Source of the DNA: Thermoclostridium stercorarium subsp. stercorarium DSM 8532
Lineage (GTDB): Bacteria > Bacillota > Clostridia > DSM-8532
Assembly: GCF_000331995.1 (NCBI RefSeq)
Contig: NC_020134.1
Location: 1,897,465-1,961,464, forward strand
Length of the DNA stretch: 64,000 bases
Direction of reading: 5' to 3'
The position numbers were made by a program, and so were the translations under genes. Below, one piece after another: positions 1 through 8,207 of the stretch (position 1 is the stretch's first letter; every line of letters begins with the position of its first letter). The notes beneath the pieces were generated by a model that saw only the letters and a program-made list of their open reading frames with translations, did no database searches and was not told the DNA's origin.

Positions 1-49
1 ATAAAGATTAAACCTTACAATGGTTTATTAAATCTTTAACGGAATAGAC

Positions 50-313
50 TCATTTTATATTATTTTCCTTAAAAATTTTCGGTCGTAAAATAATTAGCAT
101 GTCCGATTTGATCGCCCATAAAATATCCCGTTCCTTCCCTTTCCAAAAACGCATTCCGCGTTGTAACTTACATGTCCTGCCCCTCAAGTCTTGCAAGGTA
201 ATCCGAAATCTTTCCGCCAGAAGGTTGTACGCTTCTTCTCCGTCACGGGCTTCAATAAAGTCAGCAAACCGTTCCAATCGTTCAATTGCAAACGGAACTG
301 CACACGTTCTCAT
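50..313 (-). CDS. Small hypothetical protein
   Basis: An 87-residue reading frame with a protein-like, mixed-charge composition, for example an acidic and arginine-rich stretch around residues 10-35 and a hydrophobic IILRP segment near the C-terminus. The plus strand of the same region gives only a Ser/Arg-rich translation that looks like a shadow. No clear Shine-Dalgarno sequence precedes the ATG at 313, and I do not recognise a family. It may be a decayed fragment or the end of a longer gene. Nothing else convincing is encoded in the first 690 bases. Confidence 0.3.
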   Translation of the reverse strand: MRTCAVPFAIERLERFADFIEARDGEEAYNLLAERFRITLQDLRGRTCKLQRGMRFWKGKERDILWAIKSDMLIILRPKIFKENNIK

Positions 314-549
314 CAGGTAAATTAACCAAAATCTTTTTCAGTTCAGAATTATTTTTTATTTGTTTTTTTGCCATATCAGCGTGTATAATGGAGATGTGGG
401 ATTCCCGTAAAATATACCTTTTCAGGAATTATCACTATTCAACAGCTTCAAAAGCTACAATCCCATTATCTGATTTAAGCCTTCCTATAAGGATTTAAAA
501 ACTTTTACATCTAATTTTCCCGGCTTTAACTCGTCTTTTAAGGGTAAGG

Positions 550-565
550 CCGCCGTAAACGGCGG
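550..565. terminator. GC-rich hairpin in the gap before the DtxR gene
   Basis: CCGCCG and CGGCGG form a 6-bp stem with a TAAA loop. AAGG before the stem and CCTT after it can extend it with bulges, and an AT-rich run follows on the plus strand. It may terminate transcription entering from the left. No gene on the plus strand ends directly before it, so its role is uncertain. Confidence 0.35.
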
Positions 566-627
566 ATCCTTTAAATGTATTTTTATCAAATCAATTCCTG
601 CAATTTTATTTTTTCTGCAATTATGTG

Positions 628-633
628 TATAAT
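628..633 (+). promoter_or_regulatory. Putative -10 box of the DtxR-family gene
   Basis: A perfect TATAAT lies 57 bases upstream of the ATG at 690, in AT-rich sequence. No good -35 hexamer is visible at normal spacing, so this is a single-element call. Confidence 0.35.
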
Positions 634-689
634 GTAATATAAAGTGGTAGATATTTTTTCGGATTTAAACTGGTTGGCTGAGGTGTTGT

Positions 690-1097
690 ATGTCAAAACT
701 CACTTTCACAATGGAAAATTACCTTGAAGCAATATATGAGCTTTCCAGCGAAAATACAGGCGTCAGGATTTCTGACATCTCTGAGCGGCTCGGCGTTTCA
801 AAGGCGAGCGTAAACAGCGCAATGGCAACACTTGCAGAAAAAGGTCTTGTGATTAACGAAAAATACAAGGAAGTCTATTTAACGCCCGCCGGCCTTGAAA
901 AGGCCAAACAAACCTCTCTGAAGCATCAGACAATCCAGAAATTCCTGATTGAGGTTTTAAATGTGGACAGGGAAATCGCCGACAGGGATGCGTGTCATAT
1001 AGAACACGTAATAAGCAATGAGTCGATTGAGGCAATGAAAAAGTTTATGGCATCCTATAATGTTTCTTCAAAAGCTGAAGAAAACCGTAAAAAATAA
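690..1097 (+). CDS. DtxR/MntR-family metal-dependent transcriptional regulator
   Basis: A 135-residue DtxR-family repressor. The N-terminal winged helix-turn-helix is seen at about residues 25-65 (ISDISERLGVSKASV). The helical metal-binding/dimerisation domain carries His79 and the C-x-x-E-H set at Cys102, Glu105 and His106. This matches the Cys-containing, iron-type DtxR pattern rather than the all-Asp/Glu/His MntR pattern, and the MntR Asp8 position is Asn10 here. The SH3-like third domain of full DtxR/IdeR is absent, as in short clostridial members. It lies directly before the Feo operon, whose promoter carries two palindromes, so it is the likely Fe(II)-responsive repressor of feoAAB. The iron (rather than Mn) assignment is inference from the residues and neighbourhood. 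Confidence 0.85.
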   Translation: MSKLTFTMENYLEAIYELSSENTGVRISDISERLGVSKASVNSAMATLAEKGLVINEKYKEVYLTPAGLEKAKQTSLKHQTIQKFLIEVLNVDREIADRDACHIEHVISNESIEAMKKFMASYNVSSKAEENRKK

Positions 1098-1143
1098 AAT
1101 TCATTTTATCGGAAATAAATAATAAAATAACTTGTCAAACTAT

Positions 1144-1172
1144 AAAGGGCATGGATTTCCGCCATGCCCTTT
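1144..1172 (+). terminator. Intrinsic terminator after the DtxR-family gene
   Basis: An 11-bp perfect stem, AAAGGGCATGG pairing with CCATGCCCTTT, with a 7-base loop, followed by TCTTA. It separates the regulator from the Feo operon. Confidence 0.7.
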
Positions 1173-1424
1173 CTTATCGGACTAAATATGAAACCGCATA
1201 CACGTCTCCGGCGATGTATGCAGCTATAATCGGCTGAAATCCATATCGTTCTTACAGACATACCTATCCGGCAAAAAAATTATGCATTTCAGCTCAATCC
1301 AGAAAAATAAATACACATAAAACTGACTTCAGCTTTTCAACGTACAGCATCGACGGACGTTTTTCCATAAATTTTTTTATACCACACATTGTTTATTCTC
1401 TGACAATAAATTTTGAAAATTCTA

Positions 1425-1476
1425 TTGACATTAAAGTTAGATAATGCTAACTTTATAAGTGTTAGATTATTCTAAC
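1425..1476 (+). promoter_or_regulatory. Feo operon promoter with two DtxR-type operator palindromes
   Basis: A TTGACA -35 box lies at 1425-1430. It is followed by two palindromes of the form GTTAG-N6-CTAAC, at 1436-1451 (the first extends to AAAGTTAG...CTAACTTT, 1433-1454) and at 1461-1476. Their centres are 25 bp apart and they cover the -10 and start region. Palindromes with TTAG/CTAA half-sites fit the DtxR/IdeR family, so iron-bound repressor should block feo transcription here. The rest of the 1098-1537 gap holds nothing else I can identify. Confidence 0.65.
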
Positions 1477-1537
1477 TTTTTTTAATCAACAGTAAGTCCA
1501 ATGATTAACTATAAAGGAATTTACGGGGGAATGAAAC

Positions 1538-1750
1538 ATGATGCCGTTAACAATGGCAAAGACCGGTGAAAAAAATCACATAAAAAAAATAGGCGGCAAG
1601 GAAGAAGTCAAAAAATTCCTTGAGCACTTGGGGTTCGTGGTAGGCGGTGACGTTACCGTCATCAGCGAAATGGCAGGAAACCTGATTGTAAACGTAAAAG
1701 ACTCAAGAATTGCCATCAGTCGTGAAATGGCAAGCAAAATAATCGTGTAA
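1538..1750 (+). CDS. feoA: FeoA-family ferrous iron transport protein (first copy)
   Basis: A 70-residue SH3-like FeoA-domain protein, a small cytoplasmic accessory of the FeoB Fe(II) transporter. Features typical of FeoA are visible: a central LGF-x-x-G-x-x-V-x-V strand pair and the C-terminal RIAI-SREMASKI segment. The N-terminus is longer and more basic than usual. GGGGGA precedes the ATG by about 7 bases. It is 26 bases upstream of a second FeoA gene and is the first gene of the operon. Paired FeoA paralogues before feoB are common in Clostridia. Confidence 0.85.
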   Translation: MMPLTMAKTGEKNHIKKIGGKEEVKKFLEHLGFVVGGDVTVISEMAGNLIVNVKDSRIAISREMASKIIV

Positions 1751-1776
1751 CAAATTCCGAAAGGGGTATTTTCAAT

Positions 1777-1998
1777 ATGCAGACACTCAGAGAAGCTAAA
1801 TGCGGTCAGACCGTCACGGTGGTTAAAATAACCGGTGAAGGCGCGACCAAACGCAGAATAATGGACATGGGCATAACAAAAGGAACTCAGATTTACATAC
1901 GAAAAGTTGCACCTCTCGGCGATCCTGTGGAAGTTACCGTACGCGGGTATGAACTGTCAATTCGGAAAGCCGACGCTGAAATAATTCTGGTTGAGTAG
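1777..1998 (+). CDS. feoA: FeoA-family ferrous iron transport protein (second copy)
   Basis: A 73-residue FeoA-domain protein. It shows the classical FeoA pattern: an N-terminal LREAKCGQTVTVVKI strand, RRIMDMGI, the GTQIYIRKVAPLGDP core and the closing YELSIRKADAEIILVE. GAAAGGGG precedes the ATG. It is probably the FeoA that contacts the FeoB G-domain, while the diverged first copy may have a modifying role; this split is inference. It lies 48 bases before feoB. Confidence 0.9.
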   Translation: MQTLREAKCGQTVTVVKITGEGATKRRIMDMGITKGTQIYIRKVAPLGDPVEVTVRGYELSIRKADAEIILVE

Positions 1999-2046
1999 TT
2001 CCCCGGTTATAATCGTTTAGGGCTGACAATAAAGGAGGATTAAAAC

Positions 2047-4200
2047 ATGCCTATCAAAATTGCTCTCGCTGGCAATCCCAACAGCGGTAAGACAACCCTT
2101 TTCAACACTCTTACCGGATCAAACCAGTTTGTTGGCAACTGGCCAGGTGTTACGGTTGAGAAAAAAGAAGGAAAACTGAAAAATAACAAGGATGTAACCA
2201 TTGTTGACCTGCCGGGAACTTATTCCCTTTCTCCCTATACCCTTGAGGAAGTAATTGCGAGGAACTTTCTCATCAATGAACGTCCGGATGTAATTCTCAA
2301 CATTGTCGACGGCTCAAACCTGGAACGCAATCTGTACCTCACCACACAGCTCGCCGAACTGGGAATTCCTATGGTTGTTGCAATAAATATGATGGACGTG
2401 GTGGAGAAAAACGGTGACAAAATTTACGCCGACAAACTCTCAGGCGAATTGGGCTGTCCCGTTGTCCAAATTTCTGCCCTTAAAGGCAAAGGCGTATTTG
2501 AAGCGGCTGAGAAAGCCGTTAATCTCGCCAGGAAAAATACGCCAATGGTAGCCAGACACAGTTTCTCTGACAATGTGGAAAGGGCCGTCAGCCTTATCAT
2601 GGATTTAATTCAGGACAAAGTACCCGAAAACCAGCTGCGCTGGTTTGCTGTGAAGGTTTTTGAACGTGATTCGAAAGTTATGGAGCAACTAAGCCTGGAT
2701 GATGAAACAAAGCAAAAAATTGAAAGCCAAATCCAGCGCTGTGAAAACCAGTTTGACGATGACTCCGAAAGCATAATCGTAAATGAGCGTTATGTTTATA
2801 TTTCATCCATCATAAAAAACTGCTACAGAAAGAATGCCGAAAGAAAACTTACCACTTCAGATAAAATAGACATGGTTGTAACAAACAGGTGGCTGGCGCT
2901 TCCCATCTTTGCGCTCGTAATGTTTGCTGTTTACTATGTATCAGTAACCACTGTAGGTACATGGATCACCGACTGGACAAACGACGTGCTTTTCGGAGAA
3001 ATCATTCCCCAGGCGGTTGAAAATTTACTTGTTTCCATTGGAACGGCTGAATGGTTGCAGAACCTGATTCTGGACGGAATTGTAGCCGGTGTCGGCGCGG
3101 TACTCGGGTTTGTTCCCCAGATGTTTGTGCTGTTTGCCTTTTTGGCCTTTCTTGAAGGCTGCGGTTATATGGCGCGTGTTGCTTTCATCATGGACAGAAT
3201 ATTCAGGAAATTTGGTCTTTCAGGTAAATCTTTCATTCCGATGCTCGTAGGAAGCGGATGCGGCGTTCCGGGCATTATGGCTTCCCGTACCATTGAAAAT
3301 GACCGCGACCGTAAAATGACGATTATTACAACCACTTTCATTCCTTGCGGAGCAAAACTCCCAATCATTGCACTGATTGCCGGAGCCATGTTCGGCGGTG
3401 CATGGTGGGTAGCTCCGAGCGCTTATTTCGTAGGTATAGCCGCAATTATCTGCTCCGGCATCATACTGAAGAAAACCAAACTTTTCGCCGGGGATCCCGC
3501 TCCTTTCGTTATGGAACTTCCACCTTATCACCTCCCCACCGTTGGCAACGTTTTACGCAGTATGTGGGAACGCGGCTGGTCGTTTATTAAGAAAGCGGGA
3601 ACTGTTATTTTGCTGTCCACGATTATAGTATGGTTCGGTTCAAGCTTCGGTATTGTTGACGGCAGGTTCGGAATGGTGGAAGATTTAAGCGATGGTTTCC
3701 TTTCCGCCATCGGCGGAGTGCTGGCTCCCTTATTCACACCCCTTGGCTGGGGCAACTGGCAGGCTGCCGTTGCATCACTGACCGGCCTGATAGCAAAAGA
3801 AAACGTGGTTGGTACCCTTGGAATACTGTACGGTTTTGCCGAAGTATCGGAAGACGGCGCAGAAATTTGGGGCACATTCGCTACCAGCTTTACAACATTG
3901 TCAGCCTATTCCTTCCTCGTGTTCAACCTTCTCTGCGCGCCGTGTTTTGCAGCCATTGGTGCCATTAAACGCGAAATGAACAATCCGAAATGGACATTGT
4001 TTGCAATAGGTTATCAGACACTTTTTGCCTATGCTGTCTCACTGTGCATCTACCAGTTCGGCAGTCTCATAAAACATGGCAGCTTTACAATAGGCTCCGT
4101 AGCAGCAATTATTGTACTGTGTGCATTCCTGTACTTGTTGTTACGCCCTAACAGCGAAAGAAAAAGCGATGTCAAGGTTCTCAGATCGGCAAGAGCATAA
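2047..4200 (+). CDS. feoB: Ferrous iron transport protein B
   Basis: A 717-residue FeoB, the membrane Fe(II) permease with an N-terminal G-protein domain. The P-loop GNPNSGKTT is at residues 9-17, followed by the switch II motif DLPGTYSL and the NMMD base-recognition motif. A helical GDI-like region spans roughly 170-275. The polytopic membrane part starts near residue 280 and contains the duplicated gate motifs, with the conserved SGCGVPGI and CAPCFAAIGAI stretches. Length is normal for the family. An AAAGGAGG site precedes the ATG by 6 bases. It is the main transporter of the operon and is expected to be induced under iron limitation through the upstream palindromes. Confidence 0.97.
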   Translation: MPIKIALAGNPNSGKTTLFNTLTGSNQFVGNWPGVTVEKKEGKLKNNKDVTIVDLPGTYSLSPYTLEEVIARNFLINERPDVILNIVDGSNLERNLYLTTQLAELGIPMVVAINMMDVVEKNGDKIYADKLSGELGCPVVQISALKGKGVFEAAEKAVNLARKNTPMVARHSFSDNVERAVSLIMDLIQDKVPENQLRWFAVKVFERDSKVMEQLSLDDETKQKIESQIQRCENQFDDDSESIIVNERYVYISSIIKNCYRKNAERKLTTSDKIDMVVTNRWLALPIFALVMFAVYYVSVTTVGTWITDWTNDVLFGEIIPQAVENLLVSIGTAEWLQNLILDGIVAGVGAVLGFVPQMFVLFAFLAFLEGCGYMARVAFIMDRIFRKFGLSGKSFIPMLVGSGCGVPGIMASRTIENDRDRKMTIITTTFIPCGAKLPIIALIAGAMFGGAWWVAPSAYFVGIAAIICSGIILKKTKLFAGDPAPFVMELPPYHLPTVGNVLRSMWERGWSFIKKAGTVILLSTIIVWFGSSFGIVDGRFGMVEDLSDGFLSAIGGVLAPLFTPLGWGNWQAAVASLTGLIAKENVVGTLGILYGFAEVSEDGAEIWGTFATSFTTLSAYSFLVFNLLCAPCFAAIGAIKREMNNPKWTLFAIGYQTLFAYAVSLCIYQFGSLIKHGSFTIGSVAAIIVLCAFLYLLLRPNSERKSDVKVLRSARA

Positions 4201-4227
4201 ATTTAAACAGAAGGGGGCGACGCTTTA

Positions 4228-4395
4228 ATGAACTGGATAGCCGACAATCTCGGCACAATATTGGTTGGCGCAGTACTTCTGGCAATAGTTATATCCATCT
4301 GTGTTCATCTTATAAAGAAAAAGAAAAAAACCGGAAGCACTTGCGGATGCGGTTGCAGCGAGTGTTCAATCTCCTCGATATGTCACAAAAATTAA
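4228..4395 (+). CDS. FeoB-associated Cys-rich membrane peptide
   Basis: A 55-residue protein with a single N-terminal membrane helix (about residues 8-25), a KKKKK stop-transfer run, and a Cys-rich tail with CGCGC, C and C. This is the pattern of the FeoB-associated Cys-rich membrane protein family that follows feoB in many Firmicutes. AAGGGGGCG precedes the ATG and the gene is 27 bases after feoB. It may help deliver or chelate Fe(II), but its role is not established. Confidence 0.85.
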   Translation: MNWIADNLGTILVGAVLLAIVISICVHLIKKKKKTGSTCGCGCSECSISSICHKN

Positions 4396-4433
4396 AAAAT
4401 CCGGGGACCCATTATCGGGTCCCCGGATTTTTT
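4395..4433. terminator. Bidirectional terminator between feo operon and SDR gene
   Basis: A 16-bp stem with an ATTATC loop. The GC core CCGGGGACCC/GGGTCCCCGG is flanked by A and T runs on both sides, so it can work for both convergent genes. Confidence 0.85.
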
Positions 4434-4447
4434 CAAGCACAATCCAC

Positions 4448-5236
4448 TCAATCCACGTTCAGTGTCCAACCTTCGTCTCCCGTATATATCATAAGTTTGG
4501 TCATTCCTCCGTCAACGGTAATATTCTCACCATTGACAAAAGTATTCTCAGGATCGCAAAGATAGAAAACTGCGCGGACTATGTCCATCGGTGTCCCAAT
4601 TCTTCCGGAGGGATGCTGTATAAGGTCCGCTTTTGAATATTCAGGAACATAATTAACGTCATGGTATTTACCGGTGTCAATCCATCCGGGGGATACGGAA
4701 TTCACGCGTACACGGCCTGACAGGCTGACGGCCATTGCATGGGTAAGGGCTATAATACCTCCCTTTGCGGCTGTATAGCTTTCGGTATTGCGTTGGGACA
4801 TGAATGCACGGGTGGATGCTATATTGACAACCGATGCCATATCCGTGAAATGAGGCAGAAACAGCAGAGTGAGATAATACGGCGCGGTAACCCCCACCCG
4901 TAAGACATAGTTGAAATCCTCATAGCCGCATGGCTCAAGAATGCCTTTTCTGCTTACGCATGCGTTGTTTATGAGAAAATCAACCTTTCCGAACCTTTTT
5001 ACAACCTCATCGGCAAATTCCTTCAGCACTTTTTCCTCAGCTATATCGCCATAAAAGAAATAGGCTTTTCCGCCCATCCCGTTAATAATCTCCACGTTTT
5101 CTTCCCCAGCCCGCTTATTCATGTCAACAAAGGCCACCCTGGCTCCTTCTTTGGCGAATTCCTGCGTAAGACATCTTCCGATTCCCAGCGCCCCGCCCGT
5201 TACAACCGCAACTTTACCGCTGAACCTTCCTGACAT
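4448..5236 (-). CDS. Short-chain dehydrogenase/reductase (SDR) family oxidoreductase
   Basis: A 262-residue classical SDR using NAD(P)H, substrate unknown. The TGGALGIG cofactor motif is at residues 13-20, with acidic Asp38 following beta-2 (suggesting NAD(H) preference), then the NNAC motif near 89, a catalytic Ser around 140, the YTAAK catalytic pair, and PGWIDTG after the active site. GGGGTGA precedes the ATG by 6 bases. It stands alone between a convergent feo operon and the YbaK gene, so context gives no substrate. Annotated relatives are often called glucose or 3-oxoacyl reductases; I would not choose. Confidence 0.9.
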   Translation of the reverse strand: MSGRFSGKVAVVTGGALGIGRCLTQEFAKEGARVAFVDMNKRAGEENVEIINGMGGKAYFFYGDIAEEKVLKEFADEVVKRFGKVDFLINNACVSRKGILEPCGYEDFNYVLRVGVTAPYYLTLLFLPHFTDMASVVNIASTRAFMSQRNTESYTAAKGGIIALTHAMAVSLSGRVRVNSVSPGWIDTGKYHDVNYVPEYSKADLIQHPSGRIGTPMDIVRAVFYLCDPENTFVNGENITVDGGMTKLMIYTGDEGWTLNVD

Positions 5237-5415
5237 AATTAATCACCCCATATGACTATTTTATCTTAATAATAGTTTTTGAATCCTGCAGAGTGCAGCT
5301 TTCGTCGCCAAAACAAACCGGTATTACCATGCCGCACCGAAAGGTTAATTCTATTGTAACACAAGTCCCGTTTATCGTTTCAATTTAAAGCATCAACTAA
5401 AAGCCATGCCTGCTG

Positions 5416-5889
5416 TTATTCCCAGCCTTTGCATACATTCACCCATTCCCTGGAACATGAACAGGTTTCCAGTTCCTCAATTGTCAGCTCAATTGCGCTG
5501 TTGCCGCTTCCACAGGCGGGGAATACCGTTTCAAAACGTCTCAGGGATATATCCAGATAAGTCCTTACGCCTTCATTTACGGCAAACGGGCAAATTCCCC
5601 CGACCGGATGTCCCACCATTGCCAATGCCTCGTCAGGGGAAAGCATTCTCGGCTTTATACCGAATTTCGCCTTGAATTTCTGATTATCTATTTTTGCGTC
5701 TCCCGCAGCGACAATTAAAATTACACCTTCATCAGCCGCTTTAAGCGCAAGGGTCTTTGCAATTCTGGCAGGCTCACAGTTCAGAGCCTTTGCTGCGAGT
5801 TCCACCGTTGCACTGGACACGTCGAATTCCATAATTCTGTTCTCCATATTCCACTTTTTAAAATATTCCCTCACTTTTTCTATTGACAT
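5416..5889 (-). CDS. YbaK/EbsC-family aminoacyl-tRNA deacylase
   Basis: A 157-residue single-domain YbaK/ProX-like protein, which hydrolyses mischarged aminoacyl-tRNA in trans. It contains the family signatures: TLALKA near residue 46, the IVAAGDAKIDNQKF strand-helix, and the GHPVGGICPF loop around residue 93 with its Gly-x-x-x-Pro-like substrate pocket. GGGAGG precedes the ATG by 5 bases. Whether it acts on Cys-tRNA(Pro) or another pair cannot be told from sequence. Confidence 0.9.
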   Translation of the reverse strand: MSIEKVREYFKKWNMENRIMEFDVSSATVELAAKALNCEPARIAKTLALKAADEGVILIVAAGDAKIDNQKFKAKFGIKPRMLSPDEALAMVGHPVGGICPFAVNEGVRTYLDISLRRFETVFPACGSGNSAIELTIEELETCSCSREWVNVCKGWE

Positions 5890-6033
5890 ATTAACCTCCC
5901 GGAACCTTGAAAATTCAGTCTTTTAAATTTAGTCTTTTCCGGCATAACAAAGTTAAGGATTATTATGCCAACAGTTTGGAGTCAGTTTGTAATTTCAACG
6001 TTATATCATTGATCGGAACTTTTCCGGAATTGC

Positions 6034-7422
6034 TTAATGCTTCACAAGCCGTTTTACCACACTTTCTTCCCGAAACGACACAGACTTTTTTAACCGGCAT
6101 ATAACTATCGCGATAAGGAAACCGCACACTGACGGAACAATCCAGCCAAAACCATACTCAAATCCGGGCAGGAACTTTACAGCGAATTGAATTAGCCTGC
6201 TTATCACCGTCACTTCTTTGAGCCGTGCCGGGAGTGCGTTGCAAAAATCAAAAAACGCCGCAATGACAGTCAGAATAACCGTCCACCTGTATATCTCCCT
6301 GCTTTTGTTAATAACCGGTGTCAGAATTGACAGTAATATCAGCGTAATGGCCATGGGATAAAGAAACATAAGCACCGGGAGCGACAGCATGATAATATTG
6401 TTCAGTCCGAAATTGGCTATTATAAAGGAAAAAACAGTAAAAACCACTGCATATTTATTATACGATAAAGATTTCGGGAACATCTCGCTGAACATTTGCG
6501 AACATGAGGTAATTAACCCTATTGCCGTTTTAAGGCACGCAACCGTCACTATGGCAGCCAGCAGTATTTTCCCCGTCATTCCGAAATAATGCTCGCTTAC
6601 CATTGACATAATTTTTCCGCCGTTATCAGCCCTGCTTACACTGCCCAGGCTTGTAGCGCCCATATAGGCCAATGAGGCATAAATGACACTCATTCCCGCA
6701 ACACATACCAAACCCGATTTGAAAATTTCAACTGCTTTTCTCTTCGGATCTTTTACACCAAGCCTTTCGATGTTTGAAATAATTACAATTGCAAAAGCAA
6801 GTGACGCCAATGCATCCATTGTGTTGTAACCGTCTGTCATGCCGGTGAACAACGGCCTGTCGGAATAATTCCCTTGCGCCGTAAATGAACCTATCCGACC
6901 CATCGGTTTAACATACGTTGCAACCAATAATACCGACAGAAGTATTAAAAAAACGGGGGTAAGATATTTGCCAACCCAGTCCAGGATCCTTCCCGGCTTT
7001 AGGGAAAAATACAGCGTTACAGCAAAGAAAATGAGCGAGAAAACGAATAATCCTGCTTTAAGACGCTCTTCTTCGATAAAAGGATGCAGCCCCACCTCGA
7101 AAGCAACCGTTGCGGTGCGGGGAATGGCAAACAAAGGCCCAATTGTGAGATACAGCATGCATGTAAATATAACTGAATAGGTTTTGCTTACGGGCTTTAC
7201 CATGTCAAACAGGTTTTCACTTCTGGAAATGGCCGCGGCTATAACCCCCAACAGAGGCAAACCTACTCCCGTGATCAAAAATCCGATTGTCGCCTTCAAT
7301 GTATTTTCCCCGGCCAGTTGCCCCATTTGAACCGGAAATATCAGGTTTCCCGCGCCGAAGAAAAGTCCGAACATTAAAGCTCCTACCAAAATGCTTGATT
7401 TAAAACCCAGCTTCTCCTTCAT
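6034..7422 (-). CDS. brnQ: Branched-chain amino acid transport system II carrier (BrnQ/LivII)
   Basis: A 462-residue polytopic membrane protein of the LivCS/BrnQ family, which imports Leu, Ile and Val with Na+ or H+. The N-terminal segment with FGAGNLIFPVQMGQLAG is characteristic, and about 12 hydrophobic segments follow. I chose the ATG at 7422 because AGGAG lies 8 bases before it; a TTG two codons upstream would be too close to that site. It is monocistronic with no obvious attenuator. Confidence 0.93.
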   Translation of the reverse strand: MKEKLGFKSSILVGALMFGLFFGAGNLIFPVQMGQLAGENTLKATIGFLITGVGLPLLGVIAAAISRSENLFDMVKPVSKTYSVIFTCMLYLTIGPLFAIPRTATVAFEVGLHPFIEEERLKAGLFVFSLIFFAVTLYFSLKPGRILDWVGKYLTPVFLILLSVLLVATYVKPMGRIGSFTAQGNYSDRPLFTGMTDGYNTMDALASLAFAIVIISNIERLGVKDPKRKAVEIFKSGLVCVAGMSVIYASLAYMGATSLGSVSRADNGGKIMSMVSEHYFGMTGKILLAAIVTVACLKTAIGLITSCSQMFSEMFPKSLSYNKYAVVFTVFSFIIANFGLNNIIMLSLPVLMFLYPMAITLILLSILTPVINKSREIYRWTVILTVIAAFFDFCNALPARLKEVTVISRLIQFAVKFLPGFEYGFGWIVPSVCGFLIAIVICRLKKSVSFREESVVKRLVKH

Positions 7423-7648
7423 AGTCAAAACTCCTGTGAAATATTAAGTTTAGAAAACATATTCGCTATTATACATTAAATCGAAAAAAACATAAAGTGA
7501 GTTTATTTTGTCGACAATGCCTTAACAGGGGCTATACAAAAAAATACCTGCGTTTAACGCAGGCGTTTTACCGAAGTTATAAATCTTATACGAGATATAT
7601 ACGGACCTTCTGTGCACAGGATTTTTCAGGCAATTTCGTTTTATCCCG

Positions 7649-8134
7649 TTATCTTGCTTTAAGCCATTCAAGAACAGGCTCAAGGTTTTCCTCCCTTACG
7701 CCGTCAAATCCGTTTTCTATAATCGCAATTGATTCTGCCGTTTTTTCGTCCTTATCCTTCCTAAGCTTAAGAATTCCGACAAACATGCCCAGAAGTATCC
7801 TGTCCATTCCCTTTATGTCTTTTAAAGGCAAACATCCACCGCGAAGATAGAAAAAAGGAATACCTTTAATTTTATTTCTTTTCAGGACGGTTTCAACATC
7901 GGGTTCAGCGGTTCGGGCTGTGCCCGAACCGCAAACGGCCACGACTTTATATTCTCGGACTTTGTTAAGCCCCTGTATTTTCCCTACTTTCATCCAGCCC
8001 AGGAAAATGACTTCCTCGTCGGGATTAACCTTTGAAATCTCACTCACATGGAAAACCTTCAACCCGGTTTTTGCAGCAAGCATTTCTGCATATCTTCTGG
8101 TAAAGCCCGTTTTCGATTCATACACAATGACCAT
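7649..8134 (-). CDS. Flavodoxin-domain protein
   Basis: A 161-residue flavodoxin-like protein. The N-terminal MVIVYESKTGFTRRYAEML is the FMN phosphate-binding strand and loop (T/S-x-T-G-x-T). FLGWMKVGKIQGL and VAVCGSGTARTAEP follow as the later isoalloxazine-side loops, as in the flavodoxin_5 (protoporphyrinogen oxidase HemG-like) group. The ATG at 8134 is preferred over a TTG at 8140 because AGGTGA lies 6 bases before it. Its redox partner is unknown. Confidence 0.8.
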   Translation of the reverse strand: MVIVYESKTGFTRRYAEMLAAKTGLKVFHVSEISKVNPDEEVIFLGWMKVGKIQGLNKVREYKVVAVCGSGTARTAEPDVETVLKRNKIKGIPFFYLRGGCLPLKDIKGMDRILLGMFVGILKLRKDKDEKTAESIAIIENGFDGVREENLEPVLEWLKAR

Positions 8135-8207
8135 TTTCAATCACCTTCGGTATATTAATAAGATTTTTTTAAAAGTATCATAATCCTGTACACATGGATA
8201 TTAAACA

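Noticed and set aside
99-498. Plus-strand genes at the left edge
   Set aside because: The translations are Ser/Arg- or Phe-rich, without ribosome binding sites, and overlap a more protein-like minus-strand frame.
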